A stretch of DNA of 64,000 bases, from positions 3,690,427-3,754,426 of the forward strand of contig BSBM01000200.1 of the NCBI GenBank assembly GCA_027924585.1, given 5' to 3'. Position 1 is the stretch's first letter. Every line of letters starts with the position of its first letter. The position numbers and the translations under genes were made by a program. This DNA is from Larix kaempferi (taxonomy: Eukaryota; Streptophyta; Pinopsida; Pinales; Pinaceae). This document shows, piece by piece, positions 38,480-52,030 of this stretch. The notes beneath the pieces are model-generated. The model made no database searches. It saw nothing but the letters and a program-made list of their open reading frames with translations, and was not told the origin of the DNA.

Positions 38480-41400
38480 GCACATTCTACGTAATAACGA
38501 CTTTCTATACTTTGCGCATGCGTCCGGAAATAAGAAAAGCTTACTTCACCCCTTTTTTTAAATTCACAGCTTCTAGAAGGGTTACATGATTTCTTAAAGA
38601 ACATGAGTTTTTAGAAAATGTGATTTATTTAATAAATGGAATCAAGAAAGTATGCACATTCTATGTCATATAGACTTTATGTAGTCTGCGCATGCGCAAA
38701 CTATGCACATTCTACGTAATAACGACTTTCTATAGTTTGCGCATGCGTCCGGAAATAAGAAAAGCTTACTTCCCCCCGTTTTTTAAAATCACAACTTCTA
38801 GAAGGTTTACATGATTTCTTATAAAACACGAGTTTTTAGAAAATGTGATTTATTTCATAAATGGAATAAACAAAGTATGCACATTGTACGTCATAACGAC
38901 TTTCTATAGTTTGCGCATGCGTCCGGAAATAAGAAAAGCTTACTTCCCTCCGATTTGTAAAATCACAGCTTCTAGAAGGTTTACATGATTTCTTAAAAAA
39001 CACGAGTTTTTAGAAAATGTGATTTATTTCATAAATGGAATCAACAAAGTATGCACATTCTATGTCATAACGACTTTCTGTAGTTTGCTCATGCGCAAAC
39101 TATGCACATTCTACGTAATAATGACTTTCTATAGTTTGCGCATGCTTCCAGAAATAAGAAAAGCTTACTTCCCCCCAATTTTTAAAATTACAACTTCTAG
39201 AAGGTTTACATGATTTCTTAAAAAACACGAGTTTTTGGAAAATGTGATTTATTTCGTAAATGGAATCAACAAAGTATGCACATTCTATGTCATAACGACT
39301 TTCGATAGTTTGCGCATACGGAAACTATGCATATTCTACGTAATACCGACTTTCTATAGTTTGCGCATGCGTCTGGAAATAAGAAAAGCTTACTTCCCCC
39401 CTTTTTTTAAATTCACAGCTTCTAGAAAGTTTACATGATTTCTTAAAAAACACGAGTTTTTAGAAAATGTGATTTATTTCATAAATGGAATCAACAAAGT
39501 ATGCACACTCTATGTCATAACGACTTTCTGTAGTCTGCGCATGCGCAATCTATGCACATTCTACCTAATAACGAGTTTCTATAGTTTGCGCATGCGTCCG
39601 GAAATAAGAAAAGCTTACTTCCCCCCATTTTTTAAAATCACAACTTCTAGAAGGTTTACGTGATTTCTCAAAAAACACGAGTTTTTAGAAAATGTGATTT
39701 ATTTCATAAATGGAATCAACAAGGTATGCACATTCTATGTCATAACGACTTTCTACAGTCTGCGCATGCGCAAACTATGTACATTCTATGTCATAACGAC
39801 TTTCGATAGTTTGCGCATGTTTCCGGAAATAAGAAAAGCTTACATCCCCCCGTTTTTTAAAATCACAACTTCGAGAAGGTTTACAAGATTTCTTAAAAAA
39901 CATGAGTTTTTAGAAAATGTGATTTATTTCGTAAATGGAATCGACAAACTATGCACATTTTATGTCATAACAACTTTCGATAGTTTGCGCATGCGCAAAC
40001 TATGCACATTCTACGTAATAACGACTTTCTATACTTTGCCCATGCATCCGGAAATAAGAAAAGCTTACTTCCCCCGTTTTTTTAAATTCACAGCTTCTAG
40101 AAGGTTTACATGATTTCTTAAAGAACATGAGTTTTTAGAAAATGTGATTTATTTCATAAATGGAATCAACAAAGTATGCACATTCTATGTCATAACGACT
40201 TTCTATAGTCTGCGCATGTGCAAACTATGCACATTCTACGTAATAACGACTTTCTATAGTCTGCGCATGCATCCGGAAATAAGAAAAGCTTACTTGCCCC
40301 CGTTTTTTAAAATCACAACTTCTAGAAGGTTTACATGATTTCTTAGAAAACACGAGTTTTTTAAAAATGTGATTTATTTCATAAATAGAATCAACAAAGT
40401 ATGCACATTCTATGTCATAACGACATCCTATAGTCTGCGCATGCGCAAACTATGCACATTGTACGTAATCACGACTTTCTATAGTTTTCGCATGCGTCCG
40501 GAAAAAAGAAAACCTTACTTCCCCCCGTTTTTTAAAATCACGACTTCTAGAAGGTTTACATGATTTCTTAGAAAACATGAGTTTTTAAAAAATGTGATTT
40601 ATTTCATAAATGGAATCAAGAAAGTATGCACATTCTATGTCATAACGACTTTCGATAGTTTGCGCATGCTTCCGGAAATAAGAAAAGCTTACTTCCCCCC
40701 GTTTTTTAAAATCACAACTTCTAGAAGGTTTACATGATTTCTTAAAAAACACGAGTTTTTAGAAAATGTGATTTATTTCATCAATGGAATCAACAAAGTA
40801 TGCACATTCTATGTCATAACGACTTTCTGTAGTCTGCGCATGCGCAAACTATGCACATTCTACGTAATACCGACTTTCTATAGTTTGCGCATCCATCCGG
40901 AAATAAGAAAAGCTTATTTCCCCACTTTTTTTAAATTCACAGCTTCTAGAAGGTTTACATGATTTCTTAAAGAACATGATTTTTTGGAAAATGTGATTTA
41001 TTTCATAAATGGAATCAACAAAGTTTGCACATTCTATGTCATAACGAATTTCTGTAGTCTGCGCATGTGCAAACTATGCACATTCTACGTAATAACGACT
41101 TTCTATAGTCTGGCATGCATCCGGAAATAAGAAAAGCTTACTTGCCCCCGTTTTTTAAAATCACAACTTCTAGAAGGTTTACATGATTTCTTAGAAAACA
41201 TGAGTTTTTAAAAAATGTGATTTATTTCATAAATAGAATCAACAAAGTATGCACATTCTATGTCATAACGACATCCTATAGTCTGCGCATGCGCAAACTA
41301 TGCACATTCTACGTAATCACGACTTTCTATAGTTTGCGCATGCGTCCGGAAAAAAGAAAACCTTACTTCCCCCCGTTTTTTAAAATCACGACTTCTAGAA

Positions 41401-41839
41401 GGTTTACATGATTTCTTAAAAAACACGAGTTTTTAGAAAATGTGATTTATTTCATAAATAGAATCAACAAAGTATGCACATTCTATGTCATAACGACTTT
41501 CGATAGTTTGCGCATGCTTCCGGAAATAAGAAAAGCTTACTTCCCCCCGTTTTTTAAAATCACAACTTCTAGAAGGTTTACATGATTTCTTAAAAAACAC
41601 GAGTTCTTAGAAAATGTGATTTATTTCGTAAATGGAATCGACAAACTATGCACATTTTATGTCATAACGACTTTCGATAGTTTGCGCATGCGCAAACTAT
41701 GCACATTCTACGTAAAAACGACCCTCTATAGTCTGCGCATGCGTCCGGAAATAAGAAAAGCTTACTTGCCCCCGTTTTTTAAAATCACAACTTCTAGAAG
41801 GTTTACATAATTTCTTAGAGAACATGAGTTTTTAAAAAA

Positions 41840-41956
41840 TGTGATTTATTTCATAAATGGAATCAACAAAGTATGCACATTCTATGTCATAACGACATCC
41901 TATAGTCTGCGCATGCGCAAACTATGCACATTCTCTGTAATAACGACATCATAAAT
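41840..41956 (+). repeat. 117-bp truncated satellite monomer
   Basis: The monomer starting at 41840 runs through its first module and the start of its second, to TAACGACATCATAA, and then passes directly into ATTTGATTTATTTGATAAATGG of the next. Over 100 bp of the usual unit is missing. It is the shortest monomer I found. Confidence 0.8.
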
Positions 41957-42295
41957 TTGATTTATTTGATAAATGGAATCAAGAAAGTATGCACATTCTA
42001 TGTCATAACGACTTTCTATAGTTTGCGCATGCGTCCGGATATAACAAAAGCTTACTTCCCCCCGTTTTTTAAAATCACAACTTCTAGAGTGTTTACATGA
42101 TTTCTAAAAAAACACGAGTTTTTAGAAAATGTGATTTATTTCATCAATGGCATCAACAAAGTATGCACATTCTACGTCATATCGACTTTTTATAGTTTGC
42201 GCATGCGTCTGGAAATAAGAAAAGCTTACTTCCCGCCGTTTTTAAAAATCACAACTTCTAGAAGGTTTACATGATTTCTTAAAGAACATGAGTTT

Positions 42296-44690
42296 TTAGA
42301 AAATGTGATTTATTTCATAAATGGAATCAACAAAGTATGCACATTCTATTTCATAACGACTTTCGATAGTTTGCGCATGCGCAAACTTTGCACATTCTAC
42401 GTAATAACAACTTTCTATACTTTGTGCATGCGTACGGAAATAACAAAAGCTTACTTCCTCCCGTTTTTTAAATTCACAACTTCTAGAAGGTTTACATGAT
42501 TTCTTAAAGAACATGAGTTTTTAGAAAATGTGATTTATTTCATAAATGGAATCAACAAAGTATGCACATTCTATGTCATAACGACTCTCTGTAGTCTGCG
42601 CATGTGCAAACTATGCACATTCTACGTAATAACGACTTTCTATAGTCTGCGCATGCGTCCGGAAATAAGAAAAGCTTACTTCCCCCTGTTTTTTAAAATC
42701 ACAACTTCTAGAAGGTTTACATGATTTCTTAGAAAACACGAGTTTTTAAAAAATGTGATTTATTTCATAAATGGAATCAACAAAGTATGCACATTCTATG
42801 TCATAACGACTTTCTGTAGTCTGCGCATGCGCAAACTATGCACATTCTACGTAATCACGACTTTCTATAGTTTGCGCATGTGTTTGGAAATAAGAAAAGC
42901 TTACTTCCCCCCGTTTTTTGAAAACCCAACTTCTAGAAGGTTTACATGATTTCTTAAAAACAACAAATTTTTAGAAAATGTGATTTATTTCATAAATGGA
43001 ATCAACAAAGTATGCACATTCTACATCATATCGACTTTCTATAGTTTGCGCATGCATCTGGAAATAAGAAAAGCTTACATCCCCCCATTTTTTAAAATCA
43101 CAACTTCTAGAAGGTTTGCATGATTTCTTAAAGAACATGAGTTTTTAGAAAATGTGATTTATTTCATAAATGGAATCAACAAAGTATGCACATTCTATGT
43201 CATAACGACTTTCGATAGTTTGCGCATGAACAAACTATGCACATTCTACGTAATAACGACTTTCTATACTTTGTGCATGCGTCCGGAAATAAAAAAGCTT
43301 ACTTCGCCCCTTTTTTTAAATTCACAGCTTCTAGAAGGTTTACATGATTTCTTAAAAAACACGAGTTTTTAGAAAATATGATTTATTTCATAAATGGAAT
43401 CAACAAAGTATGCACATTCTACGTCATAACGACTTTCTATAGTTTGCGCATGCGTCCGGAAATAAGAAAAGCTTAATTCCCCCTGTTTTTTAAAATCAGA
43501 ACTTCTAAAATGTTTACATGATTTCTTAAAAAACACGAGTTTTTAGAAAATGTGATTTATTTCATAAATGGAATCAACAAAGTATGCACATTCTACGTCA
43601 TATCGACTTTCTATAGTTTGCTTATGCGTCTGGAAATAAGAAAAGCTTACTTCCCCCCATTTTTTAAAATGAGAACTTCTAGAAGGTTTACATGATTTCT
43701 TAAAGAACATGAGTTTTTCGATAATGTGATTTATTTCATAAATGGAATCAACAAAGTATGCACATTCTATGTCATAACGACTTTCGATAATTAGCGCATG
43801 CGCAAACTATGCACATTCTACGTAATAACGACTTTGTATACTTTGTGCATGCGTCCGGAAATAAGAAAAGCTTACTCCCCCCCGTTTTTTAAAATCACAA
43901 CTTCTAGAAATTTTACATGATTTCGTAAAAAACACGAGTTTTTAGAAAATGTGATTTATTTCGTAAATGGAATCAACAAAGTATGCACATTCTATGTCAT
44001 AACGACTTTCTGTAGTTTGCGCATGCGCAATCTATGCACATTCTACGTAATAACGACTTTCTATAGTTTGCGCATGCGTCCGGAAATAAGAAAAGCTTAC
44101 GCCCCCCCGTTTTTTAAAATCACAACTTCTAGAAGGTTTACATGATTTCTTAAAAAACACGAGTTTTTAGAAAATGTGATTTATTTCATAAATGGAATCA
44201 ACAAAGTATGCACATTCTACGTCATAATGACTTTGTATAGTTTACGCATGCGTCCGGAAATAAGAAAAGCTTACTTCCCCTTGTTTTTTAAAATCACAAC
44301 TTCGAGAATGTTTACATTATTTCTTAAAAAACACGAGTTTTTAGAAAATGTGATTTATTTCATAAATGGAATCAACGAAGTATGCACATTCTATGTCATA
44401 ACGACTTTCGATAGTTTGCGCATGCTTCCGGAAATAAGAAAAGCTTACTTCCCCCCGTTTTTTAAAATCACAACTTCTAGAAGGTTTACATGATTTCTTA
44501 AAAAACACAAGTTCTTAGAAAATGTGATTTATTTCGTAAATGGAATCGACAAACTATGCACATTTTATGTCATAACGACTTTCGATAGTTTGCGCATGCG
44601 CAAACTATGCACATTCTACGTAATAACGACCCTCTATAGTCTGCTCATGCGTCCGGTAATAAGAAAAGCTTACTTGCCCCCGTTTTTTAA
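42296..44690 (+). repeat. Long-range duplicated block, copy 2 (partner 28,251-30,640)
   Basis: Matches the earlier block at a fixed 14,045-bp offset over about 2.4 kb, including monomers with unusual lengths. Part of it (about 42,950-43,130) recurs again near 52,180-52,360, with CAACAAATTT/CAACGAATTT and CTACATCATATCGAC as shared variants. Confidence 0.85.
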
Positions 44691-45771
44691 AATCACAACT
44701 TCTAGAAGGTTTACATAATTTCTTAGAGAACACGAGTTTTTAAAAAATGTGATTTATTTCATAAATAGAATCAACAAAGTATGCACATTCTATGTCATAA
44801 CGACATCCTATAATCTGCGCATGCGCAGACTATGCACATTCTCCGTAATCACGACTTTTTATAGTTTGTGCATGCGTCCGGAAAAAAGAAAAGCTTACAT
44901 CCCCCCGTTTTTTAAAATCACAACTTCTAGAAGGTTTACATGATTTCTTAAAAAACACGAGTTTTTAGAAAATGTGATTTATTTCATAAATGGAATCAAG
45001 AAAGTATGCACATTATACGTCATAACGACTTTCTATAGTTTGTGCATGCGTCCAGATATAAGAAAAGCTTACTTCCCCCCGTTTTTTAAAATCACAACTT
45101 CTAGAATGTTTACATGATTTCTTAAAAAACACGAGTTTTTAGAAAATGTGGTTTATTTCGTAAATGGAATCAACAAAGTATGCACATTCTATGTCATAAC
45201 GACATTCGATAGTTTGCGCATGCTTCCGGAAATAAGAAAAGCTTACTTCCCCCCGTTTTTTAAAATCACAACTTCTAGAAGGTTTACATGATTTCTTAAA
45301 AAACACGAGTTCTTAGAAAATGTGATTTATTTCGTAAATGGAATCGACAAACTATGCACATTTTATGTCATAACGACTTTCGATAGTTTGCGCATGCGCA
45401 AACTATGCACATTCTACGTAATAACGACCCTCTATAGTCTGCTCATGCGTCCGGTAATAAGAAAAGCTTACTTGCCCCCGTTTTTTAAAATCACAACTTC
45501 TAGAAGGTTTACATAATTTCTTAGAGAACACGAGTTTTTAAAAAATGTGATTTATTTCATAAATAGAATCAACAAAGTATGCACATTCTATGTCATAACG
45601 ACATCCTATAGTCTGCGCATGCGCAAACTATGCACATTCTCCGTAATCACGACTTTCTATAGTTTGTGCATGCGTCCGGAAAAAAGAAAAGCTTACATCC
45701 CCCCGTTTTTTAAAATCACAACTTCTAGAAGGTTTACATGATTTCTTAAAAAACACGAGTTTTTAGAAAAT
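44400..45771 (+). repeat. Tandem duplication with 798-bp displacement
   Basis: The monomers at 44524 and 44749 recur at 45322 and 45547 with only a few changes, all displaced by 798 bp (two 225-bp plus two 174-bp monomers). Shared variants include GGAATCGACAAAC, GACCCTCTATAG, CTGCTCATGC and GTCCGGTAATAAG. After 45,771 the following monomer differs from the one after copy 1, which marks the end of the duplication. Confidence 0.88.
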
Positions 45772-48700
45772 GTGATTTATTTCATAAATGGAATCAACAA
45801 AGTATGCACATTCTATGTCATAACGACTTTCGATAGTTTGCGCAAGCGCAAACTATGCACATTCTACGTAATAACGACTTTCTATACTTTGTGCATGCGT
45901 CCGGAAATAAGAAAAGCTTACTTCCCCCCTTTTTTTATATTCACAGCTTCTAGAAGGTTTACATGATTTCTTAAAGAACATGAGTTTTTAGAAAATGTGA
46001 TTTACTTCATAAATGGAATCAACAAAGTATGCACATTCTATGTCATAACGACTCTCTGTAGTCTGCGCATGCGCAAACTATGCACATTCTACATAATAAC
46101 GACTTTCTATAGTTTGCGCATGCGTCCGAAAATAAGAAAAGCTTACTTCCCCCCGTTTTTTAAAATCACAACTTCTAGAAGGTTTACATGATTTCTTAGA
46201 AAACACGAGTTTTTAGAAAATGTGATTTATTTCATAAATGGAAACAACAAAGTATGCACATTCTACGTCATAACGACTTTCTATACTTTGTGCATGCGTC
46301 CGGAAATAAGAAAAGCTTACTTCCCCACGTTTTTTAAAATCACAACTTCTAGAAGGTTTACATGATTTCTTAGAAAACACGAGTTTTTAGAAAATGTGAT
46401 ATATTTCATAAATGAAATCAACAAAGTATGCACATTCTATGTCATAACAACTTTCGATAGTTTGCGCATGCACAAACTATGCGGATTCTACGTAATAACA
46501 ACTTTGTATACTTTGCGCATGCGTCCGAAAATAAGAAAAGCTTACTTCCCCCCTTTTTTTAAATTCACAGCTTCTAGAAGGTTTAAATGATTTCTTAAAA
46601 AACACGAGTTTTTAGAAAATGTGATTTATTTCATAAATGGAATCAACAAAGTATGCACATTCTATGTCATAACGACTTTCTGTAGTCTGCGCATGCGCAA
46701 TCTATGCACATTCTACGTAATAACGCTTTCTATAGTTTGCGCATGGGTCCGGAAATAAGAAAAGCTTACTCCCCCCCATTTTTTAAAATCACAACGTCTA
46801 GAAGGTTTACATGATTTCTTAAAAAACACAAGTTTTTTTAAAATGTGATTTATTTCGTAAATGGAATCAACAAAGTATGCACATTCTATGTCATAACGAC
46901 TTTCGATAGTTTGCACATGCGCAAACTATGCACATTCTACGTAATAACGACTTTCTATACTTTGCGCATGCGTCCGGAAATAAGAAAAGCTTACTTCCCC
47001 GCTTTTTTTATATTCGAAGCTTATAGAACGTTTACATGATTTCTTAAAGAACACGAGTTTTTAGAAAATGTGATTTATTTCATAAATGGAATCAACAAAG
47101 TATGCACATTCTATGACATAACGACTTTCTGTAGTCTGTGCATGCGCAAACTATGCACATTCTAGGTAATAACAACTTTCTATAGTTTGTGCATGCGTCC
47201 CGAAATAAGAAAAGCTTACTTCCCCCGGTTTTTTAAAATCACAACTTCTAGAAGGTTTACATGATTTCTTAAAAAACACGAGTTTTTAGAAAATGTGATT
47301 TATTTCATAAATGGAATCAACAAAGTATGCACATTCTATGTCATATCGACTTTTTATAGTTTGCGCATTCGTCCTGAAATAAGAAAAGCTTACTTCCCCC
47401 CATTTTTTAAAATCACAACTTCTAGAAGGTTTACATGATTTCTTAAAAAACACGAGTTTTTAGAAAATGTGATTTATTTCATAACTGGAATAAAAAAAGT
47501 ATGCACATTCTATGTCATAATGACTTTCGCTAGTTTGCGCATGCGTAAACTATCCACATTCTACGTCATAACGACTGTCTATAGTTTGCGCATGCGTCCA
47601 GATAATAAGAAAAGCTTACTTCCCCACGTTTTTTAAAATCACAGCTTCTGGAAGGTTTACATGATTTCTTAAAGAACATGAGTTTTTAGAAAATGTGATT
47701 TATTTCATAAATGGAATCAACAAAGTATGCACATTCTATGTCATAACGACTTTCTGTAGTTTGCGCATGCGCAAACTATGCACATTCTACGTAATAACGA
47801 CTTTCTATAGTTTGGGCATGTGTCCGGAAATAAGAAAAGCTTACTTCCCCCCGTTTTTTAAAATCACAACTTCTAGAAGGTTTACATGATTTCTTAAAAA
47901 ACATGAATTTTTAGAAAATGTGATTTATTTCGTAAATGGAATCAATAAAGTTTGCACATTCTATGTCATAACGACTTTCAATAGTTTGCGCATGCGCAAA
48001 CTATGCACATTCTATGTAATAACAACTTTCTATATTTTGCGCATGTATCCGGAAATAAGAAAAGCTTACTTCCCCTCGTTTTTTAAAATCACAACTTCTA
48101 GAAGGTTTACATGATTTCTTAAAAAACACGATTTTTTAGAAAATTTGATTTATTTCATAAATGGAATCAACAAAGTATGCACATTCTACGTCATAACGAC
48201 TTTCTATAGTTTTCGCATGCGTCCGGAAATAAGAAAATCTTACTTCCCTCCGTTTTTTAGAATCACAACTTCTAGAAGGTTTACATGATTTCTTAAAAAA
48301 CACGAGTCTTAAGAAAATGTGATTTATTTCATAAATGGAATCAACAAACTAGCAACATTCGATGTAAAAAATCAATTTCTATAGTGTGCGCATGCGTCCG
48401 AAAATAAGAAAAGCTTACTTCTCCCCGTTTTTTAAAATCACAGCTTCTAGAATGTTTACATGATTTCTTAAAAAACACGAGTTTTTAGAAAATGTCATTT
48501 ATTTAATAAATGGAATCAACAAAGTTTGCACATTCTATGTAATAACGACTTTCGATAGTTTGCGCATGCGCAAACTATGCGGATTCTACGTAATAACAAC
48601 TTTGTATACTTTGCGCATGCGTCCGAAAATAAGAAAAGCTTACTTCCCCCCCTTTTTTTAAATTCACTGCTTCTAGAAGGTTTACATGATTTCTTAAAAA

Positions 48701-49619
48701 ACACGAGTTTTTAGAAAATGTGATTTATTTCATAAAGGGAATCAACAAAGTATGCACATTCTATGTCATAACGACTTTCTGTAGTCTGCGGATGCGCAAT
48801 CTATGCACATTCTACGTAATAACGCTTTCTATAGTTTGCGCATGCGTTCGGAAATAAGAAAAGCTTACTCCCCCCCGTTTTTTAAAATCACAACTTCTAG
48901 AAGGTTTACATGATTTCTTAAAAAACACAAGTTTTTTTAAAATGTGATTTATTTTTTAAATGGAATCAACAAAGTATGCACATTCTATGTCATAACGACT
49001 TTCGATAGTTTGCGCATGCGCAAACTATGCACATTCTACGTATTAACGACTTTCTATACTTTGCGCATGCGTCCGGAAATAAGAAAAGCTTACTTCCCCC
49101 CTTTTTTTAAATTCGAAGCTTCTAGAATGTTTACATGATTTCTTAAAGAACACGAGTTTTTAGAAAATGTGATTTATTTCATAACTGGAATCAACAAAGT
49201 ATGCACATTCTATGTCATAACGACTTTCGCTAGTTTGCGCATGCGTAAACTATGCACATTCTACGTCATAACGACTTTCTATAGTTTGCGCATGCGTCCG
49301 GATAATAAGAAAATCTTACTTCCCCAAGTTTTTTAAAATCACAACTTCCAGAAGGTTTACATGATTTCTTAAAAAAAACGAGTTTTTAGAAAATGTGATT
49401 TATTAAATAAATGGAATCAACAAAGTATGCACATTCTATGTCATAACGACTTTCTGTAGTCTGCGCATGCACAAACTATGCACATTCTACGTAATAACGA
49501 CTTTCTATAGTTTGCGCATGAGTCCGGAAATAAGAAAAGCTTAGTTACCCCCGTTTTTTAAAATCACAACTTCTAGACGGCTTACATGATTTCTTAAAGA
49601 ACATGAGTTTTTAGAAAAT

Positions 49620-52030
49620 GTGATTTGTTTCATAAATGGAATCAACAAAGTATGCACATTCTATGTCATAACGACTTTCTGTAGTCTATGCATGCGCAAA
49701 CTATGCACATTCTACGTAATAACGACTTTCTATAGTTTGCACATGCGTCCGGAAATAAGAAAAGCTTACCTCCCCCCGTTTTTTAAAATCACAGCTTCTA
49801 GAAGGTTTACATGATTTCTTAAAAAACACGAGTTTTTAGAAAATGTGATTTATTTCATAAATGGAATCAACAAAGTATGCACATTCTTTGTCATAACGAC
49901 TTTCTATAGTTTGCGCATGCGCAAACTATGCACATTCTACGTAATAACGACTTTCTATAATTTGGGCATATGTCCGGAAATAAGAAAAGCTTACTTCCCC
50001 CCGTTTTTTAAAATCACAACTTCTAGAAGGTTTACATGATTTCTTAAAAAACACAATTTTTTAGAAAATTTGATTTATTTGATAAATGGAATCAACAAAG
50101 TATGCACATTCTACGTCATAACGACTTTCTATAGTTTTCGCATGCGTCCGGAAATAAGAAAAGCTTACTTCCCTCCGTTTTTTAGAATCACAACTTCTAG
50201 AAGGTTTACATGATTTCTTAAAAAACACGAGTCTTAAGAAAATATGATTTATTTCATCAATGGAATCAACAGCTTACTTCTCTCTATAGTTTTCGCATTC
50301 GTCCGGAAATAAGAAAAGCTTACTTCTCTCTGTTTTTTAAAATCACAGCTTCTAGAATGTTTACATGATTTCTTAAAAAACATGAGTTTTTAGAAAATGT
50401 CATTTATTTAATAAATGGAATCAACAAAGTTTGCACATTCTATGTAATAACGACTTTCTAAAGTTTTCCCATGTATACAAAAATAAGAAAAGCTTACTTC
50501 CGCCAGTTTTATAAAATCACAGATTCTAGAAGGTTTACATTATTTCTACGTCATAATGACTTTCTATAGTTTGCGCATGCATCCGGAAATAAGAAAAGCT
50601 TACTTCCCCCCGTTTTTTAAAATACAACTTCTAGAAGGTTTACATGATTTCTTAAAGAACACGACTTTTGAGAAAATGTGATTTATTTCATAAATGGAAT
50701 CAACAAACTATGCACACTCTATGTCATAACGACTTTCGATAGTTTGCGCATGCGCAAACTATGCACATTCTACGTAATAACGACTTTCTATAGTTTGGGC
50801 ATGCATCCGGAAATAAGAAAAGCTTACTTCCCCCCTTTTTTAAATTCACAGCTTCTAGAAGGTTTACATGATTTCTTAAAGAACATGAGTTTTTAGAAAA
50901 CATGATTTATTTCATAAATCGAATCAACAAAGTATGCACATTCTATGTCATAACAACTTTTTGTAGTTTGCGCATGCGCAAACTATGCACATTCTACATA
51001 ATAACGACTTTCTATACTTTGCGCATGCGTCCGGAAATAAGAAAAGCTTACTTCCCCCCTTTTTTTAAATTCACAGCTTCTAGAAGGTTTACATGATTTC
51101 TGAAAGAACATGAGTTTTTAGAAAATTTGATTTATTTCATAAATGGAATCAACAAAGTATGCACATTCTATGTCAAATAGACTTTCTGTAGTCTGCGCAT
51201 GTGCAAACTATGCACATTCTACGTAATAACGACTTTCTATAGTCTGCGCATGCGTTCGGAAATAAGAAAAGCTTACTTCCCCCCGTTTTTTAAAATCACA
51301 ACTTCTAGAAGGTTTACATGATTTCTTAGAAAACACGAGTTTTTAGAAAATGTGATTTATTTCATAAATGGAATCAACAAAGTATGCACATTCTAGGTCA
51401 TAACGACTGTCTATAGTTTGCACATGCATCCAGAAATAAGAAAAGCTTACTTCCCCCCGTTTTTTAAAATCATAGCTTCTAGAAGGTTTACATGATTTCT
51501 TAAAAAACACGAGTTTTTAGAAAATGTGATTTATTTCATAAATGGAATCAACAAAGTATGCACATTCTATGTCATAACGACTTTCTGTAGTTTGCGGATG
51601 CGCAAACTATGCACATTCTACGTAATAACGACTTTCTATAGTTTGCGCATGCTTCCGGAAATAAGAAAAGCTTACTTCCCGCCGTTTTTTAAACTCACAA
51701 CTTCTAGAAGGTTTACATGATTTCTTAAAAAACATGAGTTTTTAGAAAATGTGATTTATTTCGTCAATGGAATCAACAAACTATGCACATTCTATGTCAT
51801 AACGACTTTCGATAGTTTGCGCATGCTCAAACTATGCACATTCTACGTAATAACGACTTTCTATACTTTGCGCATGCGTCCGGAAATAAGAAAAGCTTAC
51901 TTCCCCACTTTTTTTAAATTCACAGCTTCTAGAAGGTTTACAAGATTTCTTAAAGAACATGAGTTTTTAGAAAATGTGATTTATTTAATAAATGGAATCA
52001 ACAAAGTATGCACATTCTATGTCATATAGA
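49620..52030 (+). repeat. Long-range duplicated block matching 35,794-38,670
   Basis: Monomers at 49620 and 49845 match 35794 and 36019 (offset 13,826). Monomers at 50678, 50902, 51526 and 51751 match 37321, 37546, 38170 and 38395 (offset 13,356-13,357). The change in offset reflects the 624-bp tandem duplication of the other block and a small rearrangement at about 50,248-50,290, where a monomer is interrupted by GCTTACTTCTCTC. Confidence 0.83.

Larger units (their letters stand above)
38170..39018 (+). repeat. Reference 849-bp higher-order repeat, class order A'-B-A-C
   Basis: Four monomers: A' at 38170 (module end GCATGCTTCCGG), B at 38395 (TTCGATAG, TATACTTTGCGC, CTTTTTTTAAATTCACAGC), A at 38620 (GTCTGCGC) and C at 38845 (174 bp, single module ACGTCATAACGAC). 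The same order is seen from 8360 and 51526, and with an added A monomer from 18420. The preceding 37321-38169 has the same 225-225-225-174 lengths. In the A' monomer the two modules are 38201-38251 and 38252-38302. Confidence 0.8.
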
